Positions 23,850 through 31,894 of a DNA stretch of 43,801 nucleotides are shown piece after piece. Each line of letters begins with the position of its first letter. Positions within the stretch are counted from its first letter, which is position 1. The DNA is from Elusimicrobiota bacterium. GTDB taxonomy: Bacteria > Elusimicrobiota > Elusimicrobia > UBA1565 > JACRDR01. The notes beneath the pieces were generated by a model. The model saw only the letters and a list, made by a program, of their open reading frames with translations. It did not search any database and had not been told where the DNA came from. Made by a program: the position numbers and the translations under genes. The DNA is taken from positions 1 through 43,801 of the forward strand of contig JACQBA010000014.1 of the NCBI GenBank assembly GCA_016194745.1. Reading direction: 5' to 3'.

Positions 23850-26800
23850 ATGCGAACCTTCTCGGCAATCCTCTCGGCCTGCCTTCTGCTCGACGGCGTC
23901 CGCCCTGCGCTAGCGCAGCTGGCGCCGGTGGAAAGCGCGGTCGCCGCGCCGCGCGGCATCGGCTCCCCCGTCGCGCTTCCGTCGTTCGCGCTGAACGCCG
24001 GAGCGCAACCGACCGGAGGCCTCTCGCTGTCGCTCCAGGGCGGTCTGGAAGTCTCGCGGATCCTCGCCCCGAGCGCAGGCCTCTCGGCGACGGCGCCGAG
24101 CGGTCTGTTGGCCGCCGGAAACCAGTTCGGCGCCGGCCGCGGGCTTTCCGCTGTCGCGTCGGCCACTCCCCTCCTGTATTCCCCCGCGGTCGGGGCCTCC
24201 GTCAATCTGGCGGCGCCCTCGAAAACGGGCTTCGGTACGGGACTCGGCGGAACGACGGACTCCCGCGCCGATGCCGGCCCCCTCTCCGGCGCCTACAATC
24301 AGTTGTCCGCGTCCGGCGCCGGGCCGGCCAACCGCGGATCCGCCGTCATCCCGGGAGACGCCTCGGACGTCGTCTCCGGCATGCGGCGCTTCGACGGCAT
24401 CGGCGAGCGCGCGTACATGAGCGACCAGGCGGACGTCCGGCCGGGAGTCAGCCCGCTGTTCGAGGCGCCGGTCACCGATTTCGCGCCGGAATTCGAGCCG
24501 CCGGACGTCGACGAGGTGAAGGCGGCCGGCAAGCACAAGAACGGATTGGAGCCGCTGACGTTCGGCCCGGCGGACGGGGAGAAGCTCGTCGCGGTCGACC
24601 CCGCCAAAAGCATCTACAAGTTCGCCCGCGTCGTCCGCGACGTAACGATGAAGAATCCCGACACCGGCAAGTCGTTCAATCCGAGCAGAGCCTGGTGGGA
24701 CGCATACGCGCCGGGCAAGTCGATCGAAGTGCACGTCAGCGGGGAGAACGTCTTTGGGCGGCAAGTTAAGGTCAAGAGCAACGTCGTCAAGCCAATCGGA
24801 AAGCTGACCGAGGACGACCTCAAGGGCCTGTTCGCGCCCTATCAGCTCAAGGTCGTCACCGGACATCAATTGGACAAGAAGGAGTTGTCGAAGCTGACGA
24901 TCGCGGAACTCAAGACCGTGGCCGCCAAGCTCGAGCTGAAGGGAGTCTCCGGCATCGGCAAGAAAAAGCTGATCGCCAAGATCATCACGGGAGGCATCGA
25001 GACGCTGAAGGTCTCGCTGATCAAGAAGCTCGAGGACCGCCGCCAACGGTTCCGCCCGCTCGATGAGACCGTCGACATGGACACGAAAGTCGCCGTGATC
25101 GAGTTCCAGTCGTATCTCGACCTCTATCGCGAGGTCCACGGCAAGAACGCGATGCCGGAGCCGCCGTCGGCCAAGGAACGGACGCCCCTCAAGATCAAGG
25201 CCGAGGGACGCCTCGAAGCGCTCTCGTACGTCCTCCCGCGCGTCGTTTTCCTGGACGTCGACATGTTCGACGGGCCCTTGCCCTCCGAACTCCTGACCGA
25301 CATCTCCAAGCTGCAGCGTTTGAACGTTCATTTCGTCGCGTTCTCGCGGAAAGGGTACGCGGCTCCCGGCGGCATCAAGGAGAAGCTCATTTCCCCGATG
25401 TCCTTCTACCACCGCATCATGCTTCCGTCGCGGCTCCTCGCGGTGACCGACAACGGCGCGGTGATCAACGCCTTCGGGAAGGACGCCGTCAACGAGCCCG
25501 TCGACGTCGCGTTCTTCACGGAAAACGAGATGGCGATGCTTCGCGACGCGGCCCACAAGGCCTCCGAGCGCACCGGCATTCCCCCGTCCTCGGTGAAGGA
25601 GGTGCCGCAGCCGCCGCTCGTCCAGCCGAAGAAGAGCTTTTTCAGCGCCTTGATGCCGCTATTTTCCCAACGGCCGGCGAACATCCGCCTTGAGCTGGAG
25701 TTCCCGGAGTCGATCGACAAGGAGACGCGGAACAAGTGGCTGATCGCCTTCCATTCCAATCTCCACGCGTATCAACTCGCGTCGAAGGTGAAGATGGCGA
25801 ATTCCGAGTCCGGCAGCGTCAACATCGTCGCGCAGAAGACCGTCATGCGCGACTCGATGGACCGCGTCTTCGCGGCGCTGGGAGACCGGGGACTCTACGT
25901 CAATCCGACCGATCCGATCATCCTGAGCAACGACAACGCGCTGGCGCTCGCCGTCCCCCAAGCGACCGACATGGGCAAGATCACCGGCCTGCGGGGCACG
26001 GAGCTCGTCGAAAACGTCCTCGGGCTCGCGTTAGGCGAGCATCGGATCGACGAACCGGGAGACCTCAAGGGTTCGGCGTCCCGGATCTCCGGCTACATGC
26101 ATTACAAGGAGCGGTTCCGCCAGGAGCTGCTCGTGCGCGAGGACGACAAAGGCTCGATCTTCACGTTCGCCGGCCACGTCATCCACGTGACGAACGATTG
26201 GCTGATGTGGCAGCGCAACAACGGCAAGAAGCCGAGCTGGGCCGACTATAGGGAAATGTTCGACAAGCGCTGGGAGCGCGGACTCCGCCTAGCGGACGCG
26301 GTCACGATGCCGCCGGCCGACAAGATCGAGAACTCGAAGCGCGCCTTCCTCATCAAGGCGCGCGTCATGTTCCGGATCCTGAACATGATCGCCGACCGCG
26401 GCGAGATCATCCTCGCGACCGAGGTGCCGAACTTCTTCTACGTGCGCGATTACGCGCGCCGGACGCAGGAAAGGAGGAGGCGCTATCTTCTCCGCACCGT
26501 GTTCGATTTCGTCGCACTGCGCCCGAACCCCGATAAACCGGGCCATGCGGACATCGTCATCTACGACTTCAAGACCGGCCGCACAGAGTCCCGTGAGACG
26601 AACCGGCAGCGGAAATTCCGCAAGTCGCAGCACCTTCAGATGCTGATCTACTCCTTCTTCGCGAAGCAGAAGTGGGTCGGACGCAGGATGCCGGTGCCGT
26701 ATTTCTCCGGGACCCAAAGCTACATCATCGACGACGTGAAGGCGGAGCTCATCTTCAATTCGGTGAAGATCCCGATCGAGATCACGCCGACCGACATGGA

Positions 26801-26897
26801 CGCCATCCCGGCGCTGCTCATCCGGCAGATGAACGCGATCCACCGCGACGAGCAGATGCTGACGAGCGTCCAGCCTCTCAAGAAAAAGAAGAAGTAG
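23850..26897 (+). CDS. Exported protein with SAP/Rho_N-like, HAD-like and PD-(D/E)XK nuclease regions
   Basis: From ATG 23850 the product has 1015 residues: signal peptide (about 1-23, ending PALAQ), low-complexity spacer to about 190, then a SAP/Rho_N-like helix-turn unit (about 341-385, containing LTIAELKTVAAKLELKG and GIGKKKLIAKI), a HAD-like domain from about 460 (VVFLDVDMFDG) paralogous to that of the upstream gene, and a C-terminal RecB-like nuclease pattern: Glu858, TVFDFV (Asp886), DIVIYDFKTGR (Asp906, Lys908) and QHLQMLIY (Gln927, Tyr934). All key PD-(D/E)XK residues are present. An exported PD-(D/E)XK protein is unusual, since RecB-like nucleases act in the cytoplasm. It ends with five lysines like its neighbour, 2 bases from the convergent FecR-like gene. 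Confidence 0.82.
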   Translation: MRTFSAILSACLLLDGVRPALAQLAPVESAVAAPRGIGSPVALPSFALNAGAQPTGGLSLSLQGGLEVSRILAPSAGLSATAPSGLLAAGNQFGAGRGLSAVASATPLLYSPAVGASVNLAAPSKTGFGTGLGGTTDSRADAGPLSGAYNQLSASGAGPANRGSAVIPGDASDVVSGMRRFDGIGERAYMSDQADVRPGVSPLFEAPVTDFAPEFEPPDVDEVKAAGKHKNGLEPLTFGPADGEKLVAVDPAKSIYKFARVVRDVTMKNPDTGKSFNPSRAWWDAYAPGKSIEVHVSGENVFGRQVKVKSNVVKPIGKLTEDDLKGLFAPYQLKVVTGHQLDKKELSKLTIAELKTVAAKLELKGVSGIGKKKLIAKIITGGIETLKVSLIKKLEDRRQRFRPLDETVDMDTKVAVIEFQSYLDLYREVHGKNAMPEPPSAKERTPLKIKAEGRLEALSYVLPRVVFLDVDMFDGPLPSELLTDISKLQRLNVHFVAFSRKGYAAPGGIKEKLISPMSFYHRIMLPSRLLAVTDNGAVINAFGKDAVNEPVDVAFFTENEMAMLRDAAHKASERTGIPPSSVKEVPQPPLVQPKKSFFSALMPLFSQRPANIRLELEFPESIDKETRNKWLIAFHSNLHAYQLASKVKMANSESGSVNIVAQKTVMRDSMDRVFAALGDRGLYVNPTDPIILSNDNALALAVPQATDMGKITGLRGTELVENVLGLALGEHRIDEPGDLKGSASRISGYMHYKERFRQELLVREDDKGSIFTFAGHVIHVTNDWLMWQRNNGKKPSWADYREMFDKRWERGLRLADAVTMPPADKIENSKRAFLIKARVMFRILNMIADRGEIILATEVPNFFYVRDYARRTQERRRRYLLRTVFDFVALRPNPDKPGHADIVIYDFKTGRTESRETNRQRKFRKSQHLQMLIYSFFAKQKWVGRRMPVPYFSGTQSYIIDDVKAELIFNSVKIPIEITPTDMDAIPALLIRQMNAIHRDEQMLTSVQPLKKKKK

Positions 26898-26899
26898 CC

Positions 26900-27556
26900 T
26901 TACTTCGGGGCGCCCAGAGCCGCACGCAGATCGGTAAGATCCTGGTCGTCGTGCCGCTCCTGCGGCGCTTCGGCGCGCATGAGCGATTTCGGGCCCTGCT
27001 TGAAGACCACGGCCCTGTGGCGGACGCCGCCGAGCTTGGTCTTGTCGGCGTCCGACTGCCGGTTCGTGATCGAAAGAACCCCGTCGCACGCGCAGACGTA
27101 GGACTCCGCGGAGCCCCGGGCCTCGACGAAGAAAGCCCCGACCGGCGCGGCGATGTTGACGTTGCGGGTGGAAACGGGGACCGGCGTCTTGGGATCGCTC
27201 AGCAGGACGAGCGCGGCGCCGCGATGGACGCGCACTCCCGGCCGCTGGCCCCGCGTGAGGCGGAACTCCGCCGGCCCGTAGAGCAGCAGACCGCCCACGT
27301 TCCCCAGCTTCACGATCGCCCGTCCGCCCGACGTGAGGCGGATGGGCTTGTCGTAAGGAGCGAACGAACCCGTCGCTATTGGCTTGCCCTGCGCCGTCAG
27401 CGCGCCGGAGGAGACCGAAACGACGGTGTTCGCGCCGAACTCCGGGAACGGCGCCACGGGCTGCGGGGCGCGCGCCTTGCGCTTCGGCGCGGCGAGCGCG
27501 GGAACCGCCAGCGCCAGCGCCGCCGCCGCCAGGACGAGCCGCGTCCTCGGGCTCAA
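26900..27556 (-). CDS. Exported FecR-like protein
   Basis: The 218-residue product starts at TTG 27556, with AGGA upstream at the end of glgP. A signal peptide (SPRTRLVLAAAALALAVPALA) is followed by a FecR-like beta domain: SFAPYDKPIRLTSGGRAIVKLGN, LYGPAEFRLTRG, VRVHRGAALVLLS, and VNIAAPVGAFFVEARG. Two nearby cysteines (CAC) occur in the segment that in FecR proteins follows the repeat. It is a second FecR-type protein in the window, again without a sigma factor partner. It follows glgP by 10 bases and is probably co-transcribed with it; a functional link to glycogen is not evident. Confidence 0.75.
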   Translation of the reverse strand: MSPRTRLVLAAAALALAVPALAAPKRKARAPQPVAPFPEFGANTVVSVSSGALTAQGKPIATGSFAPYDKPIRLTSGGRAIVKLGNVGGLLLYGPAEFRLTRGQRPGVRVHRGAALVLLSDPKTPVPVSTRNVNIAAPVGAFFVEARGSAESYVCACDGVLSITNRQSDADKTKLGGVRHRAVVFKQGPKSLMRAEAPQERHDDQDLTDLRAALGAPK

Positions 27557-27566
27557 TGGAATGATC

Positions 27567-29696
27567 CTATTTCGAGCCCGCGGTGACGGGATCCTGCGCC
27601 AGATACATGTTCTTGGTGTACTCCTTGACCATGCGGGCCGCGGAGAACTGCGGGGCGATCGAGCGGATGGACTCCTTCATCATGCGCACCCAGCCCAACG
27701 GGATGTCGTTCGACCCGCGGTCGTAGTACAGCGGGACGACCTTCTCTTCCAGCAGCGTGTACAACGACTCCGCGTCCAAGCGGTCTCGGTCGTCCGACTG
27801 CGTCTGCCCCTCGGAGATGGCCCAGCCGTTTTCCGGCGTGTAGCCCTCTTCCCACCAACCGTCGAGCACGCTGAGATTGAGCACGCCGTTGACGGCCGCC
27901 TTTTCTCCGCTCGTGCCGCACGCCTCGAGCGGAGGCATGGGGTTGTTCAGCCAGACGTCGGAGCCCTGCACAAAATAGCGCGCGATGTGCATGTCGTAAT
28001 CCTCGACGAAGGCGATGCGTCCTCCGAATGCGGGATCGCGGGCGAGATGATAGATATGCTGGATGAGCATCTTCCCGCCGTCGTCGGCCGGATGGGCCTT
28101 GCCGGCGAAGACGAGCTGCACGGGGCGCCATGGATCGAGCAGGATGCGCTTCAAGCGCTCCGGGTCGCTCAAGATCATCGTCGCGCGCTTGTAGCCGGCG
28201 AACCGACGGGCGAAGCCGATGGTCAGCGCGTTCGCGTCGAGGAGGGAGCCTCCGGCCAGGACCTGCGAGGGGTCCATCCGGTCGCGCATCCAGCGCGCCC
28301 GGACGCGGTCGCGGACCATGTTGAGAAGGTCCTGCTTGTGCTGGAGATGCGTCCTCCAAAACTCCTCGTCGGGGATGTCGTCCACCTTGGACCAGAGCGC
28401 CGGGTCGTCTTGGCGCACCTTCCAGTCGGGCCCGAGGTACTTCTTGAAGATGCTCGCGAGGTCCTGATTCACCCAGGTGGCGAGGTGGACGCCGTTGGTG
28501 ATCGAGCGGATCGGCACTTTCTCGACCGATTCGCGGGGCCATAGGCTCTTCCACATCTGCCGGGACACCTCGCCGTGCCTGCGGCTCACGCCGTTGGAGC
28601 GGCCCGCCAGCTTGAGGGCAAGCGCGGTCATGTTCCATCCGGGAACGCCCGGCACGCGTCCCAGCTCGAGGAACCGCTCCCGGTCGAGCCCCAGCGACGG
28701 CCAATAGTTCTTGAAGTACTCCTCGATCAGATGCTCCGGGAACACGTCGTGCCCCGCGCCGACCGGCGTGTGCGTCGTGAAGACGGTGGTCTCCCGCACG
28801 GCGGAGACGGCTGCCTCGAAGGACTTGCCGTCGGCCACCAGTTCCCGCACCCGCTCGAGGAACATGAAGGCGGAGTGGCCTTCGTTCGCGTGGAACACCT
28901 CCGCCGGGATCTTCAGCGCGCGCAGCACGCGCACGCCGCCGATGCCGAGGACGATCTCCTGGCGCAGGCGCATGGTGATGTCGCCGCCGTAGAGCCGGCC
29001 CGAGACCTCGCGGTCGCCCGGCGTGTTGCCCTCGACATTGGTGTCCATCAGATACAGGCACACTCGGCCGACGACCACGCGGAAGACGGCGATGTTGAGG
29101 GGCCAGCCGCCGAGACTCACCTTCAGGACGTACCTCTGCCCTTCCGGCGTGAGCGCCGGCTGCACCGGCGCCGCGTCCCAGTCGATGTAATCGTAGATGT
29201 TCTGCTGCCACCCGTCGACGCCGACCTGCTGATGGACATACCCCTGAGGGTACATGAACCCGACGCCCGTGAAGGGGAGACCCAGATCGGACGCCGTCTT
29301 GCAGTGATCCCCCGCCAAAACGCCGAGGCCGCCCGAATAAATCGGAAGAGAGTTGTGGACGCCGAATTCGGCCGAGAAATACGCGATGGGCCGCGTGTCG
29401 CCGGCGCCCAACCCCTTGTACCACGTGCCGTCGGCCTTCATGTAGTTGCTCAAGTCCCGCAGCACGGCGTCGTACGCCTGCAGGAACGCGGGGTCCTTCG
29501 ACAGCGCGTTCAGCCGTTCCGGGTTGCAGGATTTCAGGAGCCGCACCGGATTGTGGTTCGTCTCCCTCCACAGCGTCCGATCGACCAGCTTGAACAGCGA
29601 GCGCGCCTCCGGGTGCCAGCTCCACCACAGGTTGTAGGCAATCTCGCGAAGTCCGGCGATCCGTTTGGGAAGATTGGGGTGCGATTCCTGGATCAT
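27567..29696 (-). CDS. glgP: Alpha-glucan (glycogen/maltodextrin) phosphorylase
   Basis: From ATG 29696 the enzyme has 709 residues, the short GlgP type. It phosphorolyses alpha-1,4-glucans to glucose 1-phosphate in the cytoplasm. Seen: REIAYNLWWSWHPEAR near the N terminus, AYFSAEFGVHNSLPIYSGGLGVLAGDH, VFHANEGHSAF, VFTTHTPVGAGHDVF, ITNGVHLATW, IGFARRFAGYKRA, and the PLP-lysine region ACGTSGEKAAVNGVLNLSVLDGWW (lysine near residue 599). The start at 29696 fits the family; the longer frame would run across the divergent promoter. TACAAT (29709-29704) implies a leader of about 1 base. Confidence 0.93.
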   Translation of the reverse strand: MIQESHPNLPKRIAGLREIAYNLWWSWHPEARSLFKLVDRTLWRETNHNPVRLLKSCNPERLNALSKDPAFLQAYDAVLRDLSNYMKADGTWYKGLGAGDTRPIAYFSAEFGVHNSLPIYSGGLGVLAGDHCKTASDLGLPFTGVGFMYPQGYVHQQVGVDGWQQNIYDYIDWDAAPVQPALTPEGQRYVLKVSLGGWPLNIAVFRVVVGRVCLYLMDTNVEGNTPGDREVSGRLYGGDITMRLRQEIVLGIGGVRVLRALKIPAEVFHANEGHSAFMFLERVRELVADGKSFEAAVSAVRETTVFTTHTPVGAGHDVFPEHLIEEYFKNYWPSLGLDRERFLELGRVPGVPGWNMTALALKLAGRSNGVSRRHGEVSRQMWKSLWPRESVEKVPIRSITNGVHLATWVNQDLASIFKKYLGPDWKVRQDDPALWSKVDDIPDEEFWRTHLQHKQDLLNMVRDRVRARWMRDRMDPSQVLAGGSLLDANALTIGFARRFAGYKRATMILSDPERLKRILLDPWRPVQLVFAGKAHPADDGGKMLIQHIYHLARDPAFGGRIAFVEDYDMHIARYFVQGSDVWLNNPMPPLEACGTSGEKAAVNGVLNLSVLDGWWEEGYTPENGWAISEGQTQSDDRDRLDAESLYTLLEEKVVPLYYDRGSNDIPLGWVRMMKESIRSIAPQFSAARMVKEYTKNMYLAQDPVTAGSK

Positions 29697-29703
29697 GGAA
29701 GCG

Positions 29704-29709
29704 ATTGTA
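29704..29709 (-). promoter_or_regulatory. -10 element (TACAAT) of glgP, leaderless
   Basis: It ends 7 bases before the glgP ATG and abuts the -10 of the divergent glycosyltransferase gene at 29710-29715. Confidence 0.5.
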
Positions 29710-29715
29710 TAAAAT
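29710..29715 (+). promoter_or_regulatory. -10 element (TAAAAT) of the glycosyltransferase gene
   Basis: TAAAAT predicts transcription from about 29722, one base before the in-frame TTG at 29723. An overlapping TATAAA at 29708 is an alternative. Confidence 0.4.
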
Positions 29716-29722
29716 AATATAC

Positions 29723-31891
29723 TTGTCGGGATTGGCCGAATCATCGACGACGGCGACGCGGCGTGCGCTTCCCACTTCATTAGCCGTCGGCCTGGCCGGA
29801 CTCGCCGCGTTCCTCTTGTGGCAAGCCTGGCTTCTGCACGGCTTCACCCGGCGCGATACGCGACCCCCGGCATGGGACCAAGCGATCCACCTGGAAATCG
29901 CCTACGACTACCGGGCCGCCCTCGCCGGCCGGAATTGGGGCGACCTCTGGCACCTGCGTCCCAAGCCGGGCATGCCCCCCTTTCCTCCGATGTACCACTG
30001 GGGGATCATCGTCGCTCAAGGCGTCCTGGGCTCCGGGAGCGACCCCAAGGCGGCCGCCGACGCGGCCCTCTGGCTCAATTGGGTCTACCTGGCGCTCCTG
30101 TGCGGCTGCATATTCGGCCTCGCCTGGGAATTCCTGGGCGACGAGTCGGCGCTCGCCGCGGCGGTCGCGTTCGGCTGCGCACCGAACGTCCAATGGCTGC
30201 TCCGCAACCAGCTCATCGACCTGCCGCTGGCGGCCTTGGCCGCCGCGGTCTACTGGGCGTACATACGTTCCGACGGACTGCGTCTGTGGCCAGGCACCGT
30301 CGCCTGCGCGCTCGCGTGCGCGGCCGGTTTTCTGCACAAGTGGAGCTTCTTCAGCTATCTGTTCCCCCTGGTCCTCGCCGTCATCTCGTATCGCGGCGAC
30401 CTCGAGCGTCGTAAGAAAGCCTTGGCGGCGCTCGCCATCGTCGCGGCGCTGGCGGCTCCCTGGTACGTGGCCAATCTGCCGCCGCTCTTCCCGCGGCTCT
30501 TCCAGGCGTCGGCTGATTTCGCGATCCCGTTCTGGCGCGGAGGCGCGTTCTTCACCTACTTCGTCGCGTCGATGGAGGAACTGGGTCTCGGGCTCTTTCT
30601 GCTCGGCTGGATCGGGATGCTGACGATCCGGCTCAAGCGGAAGGCGGCCTGGACGTGGCTCCTTCCCGAATGGGTCATCCTCTCGTATCTCTTCTGGACG
30701 ATCGTCCCCAACCGCCAGTTCCGCTTCCTGCTTCCCGGCCTGCCCGCGCTCGCGATCCTGGCCTGCGGCCCTTTCCCTAGACCGCTCATTTGGGGCATGG
30801 CCGCGCTGCAGGTCTTCGGCGCGCTCAATTACGCGACGGGCTGGATCAAGCCGGTCGCGCTGCCGACCCCGGTGCTCTCGGCGAGCTTCCTCTCCAGCGA
30901 GCCTCCCGCCCCCGAGGATTGGAAGCTCGTCGAGATCGTCCGCGAGGCGGCGGCGCGAAAGCCCGCCGACGCGGCGTTCGCCAACGTGACGCTGATCGCC
31001 AACGACACGCGCTTCAACGGCCCCACCTTCAACTGGATCGTGAAGCGCACCGGCGTCCCGGTGAAGATTCGCGGCGTCAACAGCCGGCTCTGCGAGTTCT
31101 CGCAGTTCGTGCTGCTGAAGAAGGGAAGCCTCGGACCCGGAAGCGTCATCGGCGGGCTCCCCGAGGCCGCGGCGCTCGTCGACGCCAAGGGCGGCTGGTT
31201 CGACCGCGCGTACGCCGAGGCGAAGCGATGGCCGCTTCCCGACGGCAACGAGGCGGTCCTGTACGAACAGAGAAAGCCCGCGAAGCCTCCGATCCCTCCG
31301 GGCCGCCGGCAGCTGCCGGCGTTCGTCTCAGGCGCGTTCGAGGCGTCGGACCTGTACGTCGAGTTCGGGCCGTGGGACGCCGGGACGTCGACCTACGACT
31401 GGATCAGACTGTCCGCCGCCTCCGCCCGCCTGCGCGGACTCGCCCTCTCCGACCTTCGCGCGGAGCTCCGCCGGGCGCGGCTCGTCCAGGTCAAGGAAGG
31501 CGACGCTCTGGGCGACGTCCGGCTGCTCAAGCTCGGGACGCTCCGTCTGTCGAGCGCGACCATCGCGGCGGCCGACCTCGGCCGCTTCGCGGAGGAGCGC
31601 GCGAGGGGCCTGAAGGTCGAGTCCGTCCAGCTCGACGGAAACGCGGTCCTCCGCGGCGCCTACAAAGGCATCCCGCTCGCTGCGGGCGTGTCGGCGGGCC
31701 TGACGAACGCTCCCCGGGGACTCTACGTGGGCGTCAGCAAGGCGGAACTGAGCCTCTTGAGCGTCCCCGCGTTCCTGCTCGCGCGGATTTCTCCGTTTCT
31801 CTTGAGCTTCGATCCGACCCCGGAGATGCCGTTCACCATAGAGGTGCCGAGCGTCTCTATGAAGGAAGGCCGGCTGAAAATTGGAGGGTGA
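29723..31891 (+). CDS. GT39/ArnT-like membrane glycosyltransferase fused to a DUF2993-like domain
   Basis: The N-terminal 430 residues are a polytopic GT-C type protein: a membrane segment near the start, the catalytic-loop pattern with an acidic residue (PAWDQAIHLEIAYDYRA), and further hydrophobic segments, with RQFRFLLPGLPALAILA typical of PMT/ArnT families. These enzymes transfer sugars from lipid carriers to proteins or lipids at the outer face of the membrane. The last 200 residues are soluble and resemble DUF2993/LmeA-type lipid-binding domains (YDWIRLSAASARLRGLALSDLR, then GRLKIGG at the end). The start is uncertain: TTG 29723 fits the leaderless -10; a TTG at 29705 lies inside the promoter. 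The next gene begins 3 bases after the stop. Confidence 0.78.
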   Translation: MSGLAESSTTATRRALPTSLAVGLAGLAAFLLWQAWLLHGFTRRDTRPPAWDQAIHLEIAYDYRAALAGRNWGDLWHLRPKPGMPPFPPMYHWGIIVAQGVLGSGSDPKAAADAALWLNWVYLALLCGCIFGLAWEFLGDESALAAAVAFGCAPNVQWLLRNQLIDLPLAALAAAVYWAYIRSDGLRLWPGTVACALACAAGFLHKWSFFSYLFPLVLAVISYRGDLERRKKALAALAIVAALAAPWYVANLPPLFPRLFQASADFAIPFWRGGAFFTYFVASMEELGLGLFLLGWIGMLTIRLKRKAAWTWLLPEWVILSYLFWTIVPNRQFRFLLPGLPALAILACGPFPRPLIWGMAALQVFGALNYATGWIKPVALPTPVLSASFLSSEPPAPEDWKLVEIVREAAARKPADAAFANVTLIANDTRFNGPTFNWIVKRTGVPVKIRGVNSRLCEFSQFVLLKKGSLGPGSVIGGLPEAAALVDAKGGWFDRAYAEAKRWPLPDGNEAVLYEQRKPAKPPIPPGRRQLPAFVSGAFEASDLYVEFGPWDAGTSTYDWIRLSAASARLRGLALSDLRAELRRARLVQVKEGDALGDVRLLKLGTLRLSSATIAAADLGRFAEERARGLKVESVQLDGNAVLRGAYKGIPLAAGVSAGLTNAPRGLYVGVSKAELSLLSVPAFLLARISPFLLSFDPTPEMPFTIEVPSVSMKEGRLKIGG

Positions 31892-31894
31892 CCG

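Noticed and set aside
21932..24205. 757-codon minus-strand open frame opposite the HAD protein
   Set aside because: Shadow frame; the plus-strand gene has a signal peptide, ribosome binding site and domain structure.
29705..29722. Upstream TTG start of the glycosyltransferase
   Set aside because: It lies inside the overlapping -10 elements of the divergent promoters, so the codon would not be transcribed.
27553..29847. 764-codon frame overlapping glgP on the same strand
   Set aside because: Out-of-frame shadow of glgP; no recognisable domain.
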